Shown: positions 1-8,413 of the stretch, piece after piece | How the letters are laid out: the number at the start of each line of letters is the position of its first letter | Numbering within the stretch: the first letter of the stretch is position 1 | DNA from: Alkalicoccus chagannorensis DSM 18086 | Lineage (GTDB): Bacteria; Bacillota; Bacilli; Bacillales; Salisediminibacteriaceae | Length of the DNA: 64,000 bases | Reading direction: 5' to 3' | Assembly (NCBI RefSeq): GCF_000429725.1 | Contig: NZ_AUCK01000001.1 | Coordinates: 62,001-126,000 of the forward strand | The notes under the pieces: model-generated | Databases searched by the model: none | What the model saw: the letters and a program-made list of their open reading frames with translations, nothing else | Told to the model about the DNA's origin: nothing | Made by a program: the position numbers and the translations under genes

Positions 1-829
1 GTCGGAAGTCATGATCAGGCAGGAAATGAGTGTGCACGATCGTACGCGTGATGAGGTTATGTCCCGAATGGAGGAGAACCTGAATGTGATGGAGAGGGCG
101 GTAAACCGTGGAATTACGGAAACGGTTAAATCGGTTTCCGGACTTACGGGCGGAGACGGGAAGAAGCTGCACGAATACATGATGCTTCATGAGACGCTCT
201 CCGGGAATCTGACCCTGGATGCAGTCTCAAAAGCGATGGCGACAAACGAAGTCAACGCGGCCATGGGAACGATCTGCGCAACCCCGACAGCTGGAGCTGC
301 AGGCGTTGTGCCCGGAACGCTGTTCGCTGTAAAAGAAAAGCTGCATCCGGACCGGGAAGCGATGATCCGCTACCTCTTTGTGAGTGGAGCGTTTGGTTAT
401 GTAATCGCAAATAATGCTTTTATTTCAGGAGCTGCAGGCGGCTGCCAGGCAGAAGTTGGTTCAGCAGCCGGGATGGCTGCGGCTGCCATTGTCGAAATGG
501 CCGGAGGTACTCCACGTCAGTCGGCCCACGCGATGGCGATGACATTGAAGAATATGCTCGGGCTCGTCTGTGATCCGGTAGCCGGGCTGGTGGAAGTTCC
601 CTGCGTGAAACGCAATGCAATGGGTGCCTCCAATGCCCTGACAGCAGCCGACATGGCGCTTGCTGGGATTGAGAGCCGGATACCGGCGGATGAAGTGATC
701 GATGCGATGTACCGTATCGGAAGCAGCATGCCTGCTGCCCTGCGGGAGACGGGAGACGGCGGTCTGGCTGCGACGCCAACCGGAAAAAAATACAAGGAAG
801 AGATCTTCGGGACAGGAGTGCATTCTTGA
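1..829 (+). CDS. sdaAA: L-serine dehydratase, iron-sulfur-dependent, alpha subunit (5'-truncated by window edge)
   Basis: This is the alpha chain of the Fe-S L-serine deaminase, which converts L-serine to pyruvate and ammonia. The reading frame is already open at base 2, ahead of the first ATG at 11, so the true start lies outside the window; about 275 C-terminal residues are present against about 300 in B. subtilis. Family motifs are intact: the NEVNAAMGTICATPTAGAAG stretch, GGCQAEVG and CDPVAGLVEVPCVKRN supply the cysteines thought to hold the 4Fe-4S cluster. The stop overlaps the recG start by 4 bases, so the two are probably translationally coupled. The beta subunit gene sdaAB is expected just upstream. 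Identity is seen directly from motif conservation. Confidence 0.96.
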   Translation, partial: SEVMIRQEMSVHDRTRDEVMSRMEENLNVMERAVNRGITETVKSVSGLTGGDGKKLHEYMMLHETLSGNLTLDAVSKAMATNEVNAAMGTICATPTAGAAGVVPGTLFAVKEKLHPDREAMIRYLFVSGAFGYVIANNAFISGAAGGCQAEVGSAAGMAAAAIVEMAGGTPRQSAHAMAMTLKNMLGLVCDPVAGLVEVPCVKRNAMGASNALTAADMALAGIESRIPADEVIDAMYRIGSSMPAALRETGDGGLAATPTGKKYKEEIFGTGVHS

Positions 830-2862
830 TCATGCTTCAGTCACCGGTTCATACGTTGAAGGGGGTCGGTCCCCGCGGAGCGGAACAGCTTTCCGCCCTC
901 GGTATTGACACAATCGGGGATCTCTTGTTCTATTTTCCCTTCCGTTATGAGGATTACGCCGTCAGAAGACTGGAGGAAGTGGAACATGAGGAAAAAGTTA
1001 CCCTGCAGGGGACGGTTCATACCGAGCCGGAGCTGCGCTTCTACGGCAAAAAGAAATCCAGGCTTACAATCCGCGTCCTCGTCGACGGCTATCTTGTACA
1101 GGCTGTCTTTTTCAACCAGCCTTTTTTAAAGCGGCAGATCCACCTCGGGGAGGATATCGTTTTCTTCGGGAAAATGAACCGGCACCGGCTGATGGTGGAA
1201 GGAGCTGTACTAAAGCAGCCGACGGAAGATGGATCGATTGAACCAGTCTATCCGCTGAAGGGAGATTTAAAGCTTTATTCGCTGAAAAAGTGGATTGCTG
1301 GAGCGCTCGAACAGTACAAAGAGGATATACCTGAAATTCTGCCGGAGAGGCTTCTGGAAACGTACCGGCTTTTTCCGCGGGCGGAAGCCTGCTACTACCT
1401 CCATTTTCCGCAGGATATGGACCGCTTTCATCAGGCGAGGAGGAGAATGGTGTATGAAGAGCTGCTTCAGTTCCAGCTGAAAATGCAGTATCTCCGCTGG
1501 CGCAGCAAACAGTCGGATAAAGGGATGGCAAAGTCGTGGGATCAGCAGCAGCTTCAAGCGTTCCTCGGTCGGCTTCCTTTCTCACTGACCCATGCACAGG
1601 AACGCGTCCTCGGTGAAATTTTGGATGACCTGCGTGCGGGGACGAGAATGAATCGTCTTCTGCAGGGGGATGTTGGATCCGGAAAAACGATTATCGCGGC
1701 CGCCGGCATGTATGCAGCGGTTCTTTCCGGTTCCCAGGCTGCGCTGATGGTTCCAACGGAAATTCTTGCAGAGCAGCACGCGGCCTCCCTGAACGAACTA
1801 TTCGACGGCATGGGAGTATCCATTGCTCACCTTTCCGGTTCCTCCGGTGTAAAAAAACGGCGGGAAACGCTGGCTGCGCTCCGGGATGGTTCGATCGATA
1901 TGATCATCGGTACGCATGCGCTGATTCAGGAGGGCGTGGACTTTCATCAGCTCGGCTTCGTCATTACCGATGAGCAGCACCGGTTTGGCGTGCAGCAGCG
2001 GCGGGTGCTCAAAGAAAAGGGTCTCGACCCGGACGTGCTGTTCATGACGGCGACGCCGATTCCGAGAACCCTATCTATCACGGCGTTCGGGGATATGGAT
2101 GTTTCCACGATTGATGAGATGCCTGCAGGAAGGAAGCCGATTGAAACATACTGGGCCAAACCGGATACGCTGCCAAGGGTGCTCCGTTTCATCGAAAAAC
2201 AGGCGGCAGCCGGCAGACAGGCCTATGTCATCTGTCCGCTGATCGAAGAGTCGGACATGCTGGATGTGCAGAATGCCATCGACCTGCACCGCGATATCCA
2301 GGGGGCTCTTCCCGGGTTAACGACCGGACTGATGCACGGCCGGCTGTCTTCTGATGAGAAAGAGACGGCGATGCAGGCGTTTGCATCGGGGGATACGGAC
2401 ATTCTCGTTTCGACTACCGTTGTAGAGGTCGGGGTGAATGTTCCCAATGCCACGGTCATGGTCATCTACGACGCGAACCGTTTCGGTCTTGCTCAGCTTC
2501 ACCAGCTCCGCGGTCGTGTCGGCCGGGGGTCTGATCAGTCCTATTGTATTCTGCTGGCCGATCCAAAATCCGATTCAGGCAAAGAGCGGATGGCGGTCAT
2601 GACGGAAACGAACGATGGGTTTGAACTTTCCCAGCGTGATCTCGAACTCCGTGGGCCCGGTGACTTTTTCGGCCACAAGCAGAGCGGGCTTCCGGTGATG
2701 AAAGTAGCTGATATTGTCGAGGATTACCGGACGCTGGAAGCAGCTAGAAAAGACGCTGCGGCATTGATCGCTTCCGATGCGTTCTGGAACGACCCTGCTT
2801 ACGAGGGGCTCCGGACATGGCTTCAGCAGCAGGACGTTTTTCAGCAGGCCGCCATGGATTAG
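826..2862 (+). CDS. recG: ATP-dependent DNA helicase RecG
   Basis: RecG remodels stalled replication forks and branch-migrates Holliday junctions. The 678-residue product is full length. It shows the N-terminal wedge (OB-fold) region, then the SF2 motor with Walker A GDVGSGKT near residue 282, the RecG-type DEQH box followed by RFGVQQR near 382, motif III TATPIPRTL, and motif VI QLRGRVGRG. I chose the TTG at 826: GGAG at 815-818 is 7 bases upstream and the start overlaps the sdaAA stop. An in-frame ATG at 832 is the alternative. The stop codon lies inside the stem of the terminator that ends this transcript. Confidence 0.97.
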   Translation: MIMLQSPVHTLKGVGPRGAEQLSALGIDTIGDLLFYFPFRYEDYAVRRLEEVEHEEKVTLQGTVHTEPELRFYGKKKSRLTIRVLVDGYLVQAVFFNQPFLKRQIHLGEDIVFFGKMNRHRLMVEGAVLKQPTEDGSIEPVYPLKGDLKLYSLKKWIAGALEQYKEDIPEILPERLLETYRLFPRAEACYYLHFPQDMDRFHQARRRMVYEELLQFQLKMQYLRWRSKQSDKGMAKSWDQQQLQAFLGRLPFSLTHAQERVLGEILDDLRAGTRMNRLLQGDVGSGKTIIAAAGMYAAVLSGSQAALMVPTEILAEQHAASLNELFDGMGVSIAHLSGSSGVKKRRETLAALRDGSIDMIIGTHALIQEGVDFHQLGFVITDEQHRFGVQQRRVLKEKGLDPDVLFMTATPIPRTLSITAFGDMDVSTIDEMPAGRKPIETYWAKPDTLPRVLRFIEKQAAAGRQAYVICPLIEESDMLDVQNAIDLHRDIQGALPGLTTGLMHGRLSSDEKETAMQAFASGDTDILVSTTVVEVGVNVPNATVMVIYDANRFGLAQLHQLRGRVGRGSDQSYCILLADPKSDSGKERMAVMTETNDGFELSQRDLELRGPGDFFGHKQSGLPVMKVADIVEDYRTLEAARKDAAALIASDAFWNDPAYEGLRTWLQQQDVFQQAAMD

Positions 2863-2888
2863 ACCTCTTGCACAAGAGGTCTACTTTT
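2861..2888 (+). terminator. recG rho-independent terminator
   Basis: An inverted repeat AGACCTCTTG / CAAGAGGTCT (2861-2870 and 2873-2882) is followed by a T-rich stretch. The recG stop codon (2860-2862) sits in the left arm. The same bases also supply the -35 box of the next promoter. Confidence 0.8.
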
Positions 2889-2896
2889 TATATACT
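2868..2896 (+). promoter_or_regulatory. Predicted sigma-A promoter of the fapR lipid operon
   Basis: TTGCAC (2868-2873) and TATACT (2891-2896) are separated by 17 bases. The -35 element lies within the recG terminator hairpin, and the predicted transcription start (about 2903) falls in the FapR operator. Confidence 0.7.
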
Positions 2897-2900
2897 ACAG

Positions 2901-2917
2901 TTAGTACCTAGTCCTAT
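2901..2917 (+). promoter_or_regulatory. FapR operator
   Basis: TTAGTACCTAGTCCTAT resembles the conserved FapR-binding element (TTAGTACC followed by an imperfect inverted repeat). It lies between the -10 box and the fapR start at the predicted transcription start, where FapR bound here would block the promoter. Malonyl-CoA/ACP relieves such repression in characterised bacilli; autoregulation here is inferred from position and sequence. Confidence 0.82.
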
Positions 2918-2935
2918 GAGTATGGAAGTGATGAC

Positions 2936-3505
2936 ATGAAATGGACGAAACGGCAGCGCCAGCCGAAGCTGAAGGAAAAAATTCAGAAGGACCCTTTCAT
3001 CACAGATGAAGCCCTTGCTGCCTTTTTTTCTGTCAGCGTGCAGACCATCCGGCTGGACCGTCTGGAATTAAACATACCCGAAGTACGGGAGCGGATCAAA
3101 GACGTTGCACAGCAGCAGTATGATCCTGTCAAAGCTCTTCCGGAAGAAGAAATAATCGGAGAAATGGTAGATCTGGAACTCGACAACTATGCGATTTCGA
3201 TTCTCGATATCAGGCCGGAGCACGTATTTTCCCGGAATGGCATCGCCCGCGGCCACTACTTATTCGCTCAGGCGAATTCTCTTGCTGTCGCCGTTATCGA
3301 TGAGGAACTTGCATTGACAGCGCATGCCGATATTTCATTTAAACGTCAAGTGCACGAAGGCGAACGCGTCATTGCTAAAGCAAAAGTGGATGGAATATCA
3401 GCTATGCGGACATCGGTAAAAGTGGCGAGTTACGTGGAGCAGTCGCTCGTGTTCGAAGGCACGTTCGAAATGTTCCGCAATGAGGTGAAGGGGGATAAAA
3501 CATGA
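2936..3505 (+). CDS. fapR: Transcription factor FapR, malonyl-CoA/ACP-responsive repressor of lipid synthesis
   Basis: FapR is the global repressor of fatty acid and phospholipid synthesis genes. The 189-residue protein has an N-terminal helix-turn-helix (about residues 20-45, including [17 protein letters not shown]), a linker, and a C-terminal hotdog-fold effector domain with the [20 protein letters not shown] signature. Length matches the family (188 residues in B. subtilis). The start at 2936 follows GGAAGTGATGAC, a weak ribosome binding site. The gene overlaps plsX by 4 bases and heads fapR-plsX-fabD-fabG, which includes FapR targets in B. subtilis. A FapR operator is present just upstream. 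Confidence 0.97.
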   Translation: MKWTKRQRQPKLKEKIQKDPFITDEALAAFFSVSVQTIRLDRLELNIPEVRERIKDVAQQQYDPVKALPEEEIIGEMVDLELDNYAISILDIRPEHVFSRNGIARGHYLFAQANSLAVAVIDEELALTAHADISFKRQVHEGERVIAKAKVDGISAMRTSVKVASYVEQSLVFEGTFEMFRNEVKGDKT

Positions 3506-4503
3506 AGATAGCGGTGGATGTAATGGGCGGCGACCATGCCCCGGACAGTGTGCTGGATGGCTGCCGCCGGGCTCTGGAAGCATTCGGGGATCTACACTTG
3601 ATCCTGACTGGAGACGAGTCTTTGGTCGGGGAAGAACTGACCGGACACGATCGGGTGGAAATACTCCATACGACGGAAAAAATTGAGTCAGATGACGTTC
3701 CGGTGAAAGCGGTGCGGCGAAAGAAAGATGCCTCCATGGTGGTAGCTGTCCGCCAAGTGAAAGAAGGACGGGCTGATGCTGCTGTGTCTGCAGGAAACAC
3801 GGGCGCCCTGATGACTGCGGGGCTGCTGATTGCCGGCCGCGCAGACGGTGTTGAACGTCCGGCACTGGCACCGATGCTTCCGACGATGGACGGCGGCGGC
3901 TTTCTGCTGCTGGATGTCGGGGCCAACATGGAAGCCAAGCCGGGACATCTTGCCCAGTATGCTCTAATGGGAGATGTGTACATGAAAAACGTGCGGGGGC
4001 TTGAGCGTCCCCGCATCGGACTGTTAAATGTCGGCGGCGAGAGCGGGAAAGGAACCGAACTTGTCAAACAGGCATACGAAGAAATCGACCAGCTTCCCCT
4101 GCATTTTATCGGAAACGTTGAAGCACGGGATCTGCTCGAGGGAGTCGCCGACGTGGTCGTGACAGATGGATTTTCAGGAAACCTCGTTCTTAAGACGATT
4201 GAGGGAACAGCCATGTCTCTGTTTCAGGTGCTCCGCGCAGAGATGACGTCTTCGCTGAAGAACAAGCTTGCAGCCGGTGTGCTGAAGCCTGCCTTCAAAA
4301 AGGTGAAGAACAAGATGGATTATGCAGAATACGGAGGGGCAGGGCTCTTCGGCCTTCATGCGCCAGTGATCAAAGCACATGGGTCTTCCGATGGGCAGGC
4401 GTTTTTCAGTGCGCTCCGCCAGGCGAAAACGATGCATGAAGAAAACGTGATTGAAACGATTGGAGATGCCGTAAAGACTGCAGAGAAAGGAGAGGAAGCC
4501 TGA
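3502..4503 (+). CDS. plsX: Phosphate acyltransferase PlsX
   Basis: PlsX makes acyl-phosphate from acyl-ACP, the first step of the PlsX/PlsY route to lysophosphatidate. The 333-residue protein begins with the signature [17 protein letters not shown] and contains [27 protein letters not shown] and the [16 protein letters not shown] motif. Full length. The ATG overlaps the fapR stop and the TGA overlaps the fabD start, so translation of the lipid operon is coupled throughout. Confidence 0.97.
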   Translation: MKIAVDVMGGDHAPDSVLDGCRRALEAFGDLHLILTGDESLVGEELTGHDRVEILHTTEKIESDDVPVKAVRRKKDASMVVAVRQVKEGRADAAVSAGNTGALMTAGLLIAGRADGVERPALAPMLPTMDGGGFLLLDVGANMEAKPGHLAQYALMGDVYMKNVRGLERPRIGLLNVGGESGKGTELVKQAYEEIDQLPLHFIGNVEARDLLEGVADVVVTDGFSGNLVLKTIEGTAMSLFQVLRAEMTSSLKNKLAAGVLKPAFKKVKNKMDYAEYGGAGLFGLHAPVIKAHGSSDGQAFFSALRQAKTMHEENVIETIGDAVKTAEKGEEA

Positions 4504-5447
4504 TGGGAAAAACAGCCGTACTCTTTCCGGGCCAGGGATCACAAGAACCTGGAATGGGAAAAGCGCTGGCAGCGTATGACCAAAAAGCCGCTGACGTCTT
4601 TGCAGAAGCAGACCGCGCGCTTGAAAGTGATTTTACCGACTTGATCTTCCATGGGGATGCGGACGAGCTGAAGAAAACGGTCAATACACAGCCGGCACTG
4701 CTTACAGCCGGCACCGCAATATGGCAGGTGCTCGAACAGGAGGGCATCCGTGCAGACTATGCCGCTGGTCACAGTCTCGGTGAGTATACAGCACTCACAG
4801 CAGCGGGGGCGCTCTCCTTTCCACAGGCCGTGCGGGCTGTGCGCCGCCGGGGGGAGCTGATGGAAGCTGCCGTACCCGAAGGACAGGGAACGATGGCCGC
4901 CGTGCTGGGACTGGACCGGGCGTCACTGGAGAAGGTGACAAATCAGGCGTCGGAAGAAGCCGGACTGGTAGAGCCGGCGAACTTCAACTGCCCGGGACAG
5001 ATTGTTATCTCGGGAACCGTCCCCGGTGTAGAACGGGCAGTGGAACTGGCGAAAGAAGCAGGCGCTAAAAAAGCGATGGTGCTGCAGGTGAGTGGTCCCT
5101 TTCATTCGAGCTTGATGCAGCCGGCCGCAGAGAAAATGCGTGCGGAGCTCGACGCGCTCGACGTTGGAGAACCTGCATTCCCAGTCATCGCGAATGTGGA
5201 TGCATCCCCCGTGACGGCTGCGACGATCCGGCATCAGCTGGAGGCACAGATGGCGGCACCTGTTTTATGGGAGGACACGATCCGCCGCCTTGTGGACGAG
5301 GGAGTTACGACTTTTATTGAGGCCGGACCGGGGAAAGTACTGAGCGGCCTCGTGAAAAAGGTCCACCGCCGCGCGGTGACGCTTCCTGTCTACGACGAAG
5401 AAACGCTGCACAAGGCAGTGACTACCTGGAAGGAGGATCAATCATGA
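4503..5447 (+). CDS. fabD: Malonyl-CoA:ACP transacylase FabD
   Basis: FabD loads malonyl groups from CoA onto acyl carrier protein for fatty acid elongation. In the 314-residue protein the FPGQGSQ motif is near residue 8, the nucleophile lies in GHSLGEYTA (Ser91), and the catalytic His is in GPFHSSLM near residue 200. The start overlaps the plsX stop (TGATG) and the stop overlaps fabG (ATGA). Sitting between plsX and fabG under the FapR operator supports FapR-controlled co-expression. Confidence 0.97.
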   Translation: MGKTAVLFPGQGSQEPGMGKALAAYDQKAADVFAEADRALESDFTDLIFHGDADELKKTVNTQPALLTAGTAIWQVLEQEGIRADYAAGHSLGEYTALTAAGALSFPQAVRAVRRRGELMEAAVPEGQGTMAAVLGLDRASLEKVTNQASEEAGLVEPANFNCPGQIVISGTVPGVERAVELAKEAGAKKAMVLQVSGPFHSSLMQPAAEKMRAELDALDVGEPAFPVIANVDASPVTAATIRHQLEAQMAAPVLWEDTIRRLVDEGVTTFIEAGPGKVLSGLVKKVHRRAVTLPVYDEETLHKAVTTWKEDQS

Positions 5448-6184
5448 CTACGAAAAACGCACTCATTACAGGAGGATCCCGCGGGATTGGACGAGCGATC
5501 TGTATCAAGCTCGCCGAAGCTGGATACAACATTGCGGTCAATTATGCAGGATCGAAAGAGAAAGCCGAAGAAACGGCAGAAGCCTGCCGTCGTGCCGGCG
5601 TAGAAGCCTACACGGTCCAGGCTGATGTTGCTGACGGAAAGCAGGCGCAGGCGATGGTAAAAGAAGTCGTCGACACATTCGATTCCATTGATGTTCTCGT
5701 GAATAATGCAGGAATTACGAAGGACACCCTCGTCATGCGGATGAAAGAAGAGGATTTTGAAGCCGTCATCGATACGAACTTAAAAGGGGTCTTCAACTGT
5801 GCGAAAGCAGCGACACGGCCGATGATGAAACAGCGCAGCGGACGCATCATCAACATCTCCTCCGTTGTTGCCAGTGTCGGCAACCCTGGTCAGGCAAACT
5901 ACGTGGCCAGCAAAGCCGGCGTGATCGGGCTGACAAAATCGCTTGCCAAAGAGCTCGCGGAGCGGCACGTTCTGGTCAATGCAGTCGCACCCGGTTTTAT
6001 TACAACGGAGATGACCGATAAACTGCCTGAAGAGCAGAAAGATGCACTGCTTCAGATGATCCCGCTCGGTCGGCTCGGGGAACCGGAACAGGTCGCCAAT
6101 GTGGTGGAATTCCTCGCTGGAAGCGGCAGTGACTACATGACCGGGCAGACACTCCACGTGGACGGCGGTATGTACATGCCGTAA
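5444..6184 (+). CDS. fabG: 3-oxoacyl-ACP reductase FabG
   Basis: FabG is the NADPH-dependent ketoreductase of the fatty acid elongation cycle and a short-chain dehydrogenase. The 246-residue protein has the nucleotide-binding [10 protein letters not shown] near residues 9-18, NNAG at 87-90, catalytic Ser140, and YVASK with Tyr153 and Lys157. The length is typical. The start is coupled to fabD by an ATGA overlap, with AGGAGGAT just upstream. A new promoter for acpP probably lies in the gap after it. Confidence 0.96.
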   Translation: MTTKNALITGGSRGIGRAICIKLAEAGYNIAVNYAGSKEKAEETAEACRRAGVEAYTVQADVADGKQAQAMVKEVVDTFDSIDVLVNNAGITKDTLVMRMKEEDFEAVIDTNLKGVFNCAKAATRPMMKQRSGRIINISSVVASVGNPGQANYVASKAGVIGLTKSLAKELAERHVLVNAVAPGFITTEMTDKLPEEQKDALLQMIPLGRLGEPEQVANVVEFLAGSGSDYMTGQTLHVDGGMYMP

Positions 6185-6214
6185 AAATGAGTGGTGTTCC
6201 ACGGTAGTTTGTCC

Positions 6215-6220
6215 TATAAT
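6215..6220 (+). promoter_or_regulatory. Possible acpP promoter -10 box
   Basis: A perfect TATAAT lies 20 bases ahead of acpP, inside the fabG-acpP gap. No good -35 hexamer is found at 16-18 bases upstream, so support is moderate. Extra transcription of acpP would fit the abundance of acyl carrier protein. Confidence 0.45.
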
Positions 6221-6240
6221 GGCGGAAGGAGGTGAAACTC

Positions 6241-6474
6241 ATGGCTACTAAACAAGAGCGTATTGCTAAAATTGTTTCCGAGCGTCTCGGTGTGGACCAA
6301 TCCGAAGTGAAGCTCGATGCCACATTTAAAGATGATCTCGGCGCTGACTCTCTCGACGTCGTTGAACTCGTAATGGAACTTGAAGATGAATTCGATCTGG
6401 AAATCTCTGATGAAGATGCAGAGAAAATTGGTACAGTTGGAGACGTCGTTGACTACATAGAGAGTCACAAGTAA
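6241..6474 (+). CDS. acpP: Acyl carrier protein AcpP
   Basis: A small acidic 77-residue carrier that holds growing acyl chains on a phosphopantetheine arm. The arm attaches to Ser37 in the conserved [18 protein letters not shown] helix-2 region. The start at 6241 is chosen because a strong GGAGGTGA lies 6 bases upstream; an upstream in-frame GTG (6232) falls inside that site. It follows the lipid operon and precedes rnc as in B. subtilis. The gap to rnc contains an 8-bp hairpin (GAAGGAAG 6481-6488 with CTTCCTTC 6498-6505) without a U-tract. Confidence 0.97.
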   Translation: MATKQERIAKIVSERLGVDQSEVKLDATFKDDLGADSLDVVELVMELEDEFDLEISDEDAEKIGTVGDVVDYIESHK

Positions 6475-6581
6475 AAAGACGAAGGAAGAACCGGAGGCTT
6501 CCTTCTGAGAGCTGCGGCCTCAGGGGAGCGTTCCGGTCATCCTTTCCTTCACAAAGATTACAGAGAATGGTGGAGGTTTTC

Positions 6582-7346
6582 ATGCAGCAGTCCAGAAAAA
6601 TTTACCGGAGGGGGATGAAACGCCAAGGGCGGAAACTGCAGATGACGAAAGCACAAAAAGCAAAGTACAAGCAGTTTCTGGAAAGTGTCGGCGTCTCCTA
6701 CAACAAGGAAGATGTCTATATCCAGGCTTTCACGCATTCTTCTTATGTAAACGAGCACCGGATCCGGCCGCACGACGATAACGAACGACTCGAATTTCTC
6801 GGCGATGCAGTTTTGGAATTGGCCATCTCCCAGTACTTGTACAAGCTCTTTGATCATATGAGCGAAGGCGAGATGACCAAACTCAGAGCTGCGATCGTAT
6901 GCGAGCCTTCTCTTGCAACCAATGCAGAAGAGCTCCACTTTGGAGAATATGTTCTTCTGGGAAAAGGAGAAGAAATGACGGGCGGAAGAGAGCGTCCGGC
7001 GCTGCTTGCTGATGTATTCGAAGCGTTTATCGGCGCCGTGTATCTTGATGCTGGAATGGAGGAAGTGTATCGTTTCCTCGAACGATACGTCTATCCGAAA
7101 ATTCATGACGGCGCGTTTTCGCACATGATGGATTTCAAAAGCCAGCTGCAGGAGCTGATCCAGAGGGAAAGCCAGGGCCAGGTACAGTACCATATCGTAC
7201 AGGAAAAAGGACCTGCTCATTCCCGGGAATTTGTGTCGGAAGTGAGCCTCGATGACGAGCCGCTCGGAAAAGGTACCGGCAAGTCGAAAAAAGAAGCGGA
7301 ACAGATGGCCGCCCAGAAAGCGCTGGAGAAACTGAACGAAGAATAA
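6582..7346 (+). CDS. rnc: Ribonuclease III
   Basis: RNase III cleaves double-stranded RNA, including rRNA precursors and antisense duplexes. The 254-residue protein has a basic N-terminal extension, the catalytic signature [14 protein letters not shown] (about residues 68-80), the second acidic cluster [16 protein letters not shown], and a C-terminal dsRNA-binding domain (about 182-254) ending [19 protein letters not shown]. The start at 6582 is set by TGGAGG about 6 bases upstream; an ATG at 6567 lies ahead of that site and is less likely. It ends a transcript at the terminator at 7400. In B. subtilis smc follows directly; here two leftward genes intervene. Confidence 0.96.
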   Translation: MQQSRKIYRRGMKRQGRKLQMTKAQKAKYKQFLESVGVSYNKEDVYIQAFTHSSYVNEHRIRPHDDNERLEFLGDAVLELAISQYLYKLFDHMSEGEMTKLRAAIVCEPSLATNAEELHFGEYVLLGKGEEMTGGRERPALLADVFEAFIGAVYLDAGMEEVYRFLERYVYPKIHDGAFSHMMDFKSQLQELIQRESQGQVQYHIVQEKGPAHSREFVSEVSLDDEPLGKGTGKSKKEAEQMAAQKALEKLNEE

Positions 7347-7399
7347 AGGATCAGCCAGCGACAGCTCTTTAGAATCGGATATCCCTGATCCTTCAATGA

Positions 7400-7432
7400 A
7401 TGCTGCACCGGTAAGACAGGGGCAGCATTTTT
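7400..7432 (+). terminator. rnc rho-independent terminator
   Basis: Stem ATGCTGC (7400-7406) pairs with GCAGCAT (7422-7428) and runs into TTTTT. It lies about 55 bases after the rnc stop. Confidence 0.75.
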
Positions 7433-7453
7433 CACTTCGTGGGAAAGATGTCA

Positions 7454-7481
7454 GAACAAAAGGCGCTCCGCGCTTTGGTTC
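7454..7481. repeat. 28-bp dispersed palindrome, copy 1
   Basis: Arms GAACAAAAGGCGC and GCGCTTTGGTTC flank TCC. The same 28 bases occur at 25702-25729 with a single difference (G here, T there at position 24). Both copies are in intergenic DNA. This copy lies between the rnc terminator and the kapB terminator. Confidence 0.8.
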
Positions 7482-7499
7482 AGAAGCCGGCTGCTCACA

Positions 7500-7536
7500 A
7501 AAACGTCCCGCGCCTGATTACAGGCAGCGGGACGTT
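7500..7536 (-). terminator. kapB rho-independent terminator (leftward)
   Basis: On the minus strand AACGTCCCGC (complement of 7527-7536) pairs with GCGGGACGTT (complement of 7502-7511) and runs into further T residues. It ends the leftward yfkK-kapB transcript about 90 bases beyond the kapB stop. Confidence 0.75.
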
Positions 7537-7624
7537 CTGTATGACAGCGGACACGTTTGACCGTGGTCTGCCGCGACCGGCATTCGGTTCGCCGCTTTGC
7601 TTCACGGACAAACAGCAGCCCGCT

Positions 7625-8005
7625 TCAGCTGATGCGGTAGTCCGCTTTAACCCGATGCAGCGTCTGCAGGCATGCTTCTGCAAATGCGCTGTCTTTTTCC
7701 TCTAATTCCTGCTCATAAGCAGCAACAGCTTCTTGAAGAGAACGGTCGTATTCGGGAATCTCTCCTTCATGCGGTTTGATCTGTTTCAGCGGAATGTTCG
7801 CTTTTTCTCTGAAGCTGAGGGCTTTTCGTTCGTGGAACAGCGGGACATCGGTTTTGTTCGGCTGGTGCAGATCGCCCTGGATGGGGTGACGGTCAACGGC
7901 CAGAATTTCCACAACAGCCTGTACCCCGTCCCGGCGAAGCTCATGTATACGTCCAATGTATTTTCCTGTTTTGTATGTGCACCGCACCTGATCACCGGTC
8001 TGCAT
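7625..8005 (-). CDS. kapB: KapB-like sporulation phosphorelay regulator
   Basis: A 126-residue protein matching the kinase-associated protein B family, which in B. subtilis is needed for KinB signalling into the Spo0A phosphorelay. Recognisable family blocks are YKTGKYIG near the N-terminus, the HPIQGDLHQPN segment, VPLFHERKALSFREKANIP, and GEIPEYDRSLQEAV near residue 85. The N-terminal part probably forms an SH3-like barrel. I chose the ATG at 8005 because AGGA lies at usable spacing; an ATG two codons earlier (8011) is crowded by that site. It lies downstream of the UPF0435 gene on the minus strand, probably as an operon, inserted between rnc and smc. The function is inferred from family. 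Confidence 0.85.
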   Translation of the reverse strand: MQTGDQVRCTYKTGKYIGRIHELRRDGVQAVVEILAVDRHPIQGDLHQPNKTDVPLFHERKALSFREKANIPLKQIKPHEGEIPEYDRSLQEAVAAYEQELEEKDSAFAEACLQTLHRVKADYRIS

Positions 8006-8019
8006 AAACATCTTCCTTT

Positions 8020-8238
8020 CTATTTGTTGCGCAGGGCGCCGAGCTCGTTCACGATAGCGTCCATTTCATTCACGCTGAAGGATGGTTTGGCCATGACCAT
8101 ATTGTGGATAGCTTTAATCTCGTCATACTGACCCGATCCGTAATCTTCTGCTTTAACAGCTGCGCCGTTGACGACCTGAAGCTTTCTCTTTATATCCTCT
8201 ATCATCTGCTCGATTTCCTGTTTCTCCGTTTGACTCAT
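8020..8238 (-). CDS. UPF0435 (DUF1128) family protein, YfkK-like
   Basis: A 72-residue protein of unknown function. It matches the DUF1128 pattern: an N-terminal helix with IEDIKRKLQVVN, a middle YDEIKAIHNMVMAK, and a C-terminal SVNEMDAIVNELGALRNK. It looks helical and soluble, without membrane segments. The start at 8238 is preferred over an ATG three codons upstream, because that codon overlaps the AAAGGA ribosome binding site. It lies 14 bases ahead of kapB on the same strand, so the two are probably co-transcribed from the extended -10 promoter at 8270-8278. Confidence 0.82.
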   Translation of the reverse strand: MSQTEKQEIEQMIEDIKRKLQVVNGAAVKAEDYGSGQYDEIKAIHNMVMAKPSFSVNEMDAIVNELGALRNK

Positions 8239-8269
8239 GTTTATCATCCTTTCGAGTTTCTTCCTGCTT

Positions 8270-8278
8270 ATCATAACA
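8270..8278 (-). promoter_or_regulatory. Extended -10 promoter for yfkK-like/kapB
   Basis: On the minus strand the sequence reads TGTTATGAT, an extended -10 (TGnTATGAT) about 30 bases ahead of the UPF0435 start. There is no clear -35. Confidence 0.5.
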
Positions 8279-8362
8279 TGAAGACAGTAATTCCCGCTAA
8301 TCGATCTCTCATGGAGAAGCCGTGGAAAATCATGATTCGTATGCATGGATACTGGTGAAATG

Positions 8363-8371
8363 TGATAAAAT
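8363..8371 (+). promoter_or_regulatory. Extended -10 promoter for smc
   Basis: TGATAAAAT is an extended -10 element about 40 bases ahead of smc, in the divergent gap shared with the leftward operon. No convincing -35 is visible. Confidence 0.5.
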
Positions 8372-8413
8372 AGGCAGGTCAGAAGAAGATATATGAAGGT
8401 TGAGGTGACCGGC

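Noticed and set aside
3402-4214. 270-codon minus-strand open frame opposite plsX
   Set aside because: Ser/Arg/Pro-rich antisense shadow of a conserved gene with no protein similarity that I recognise.
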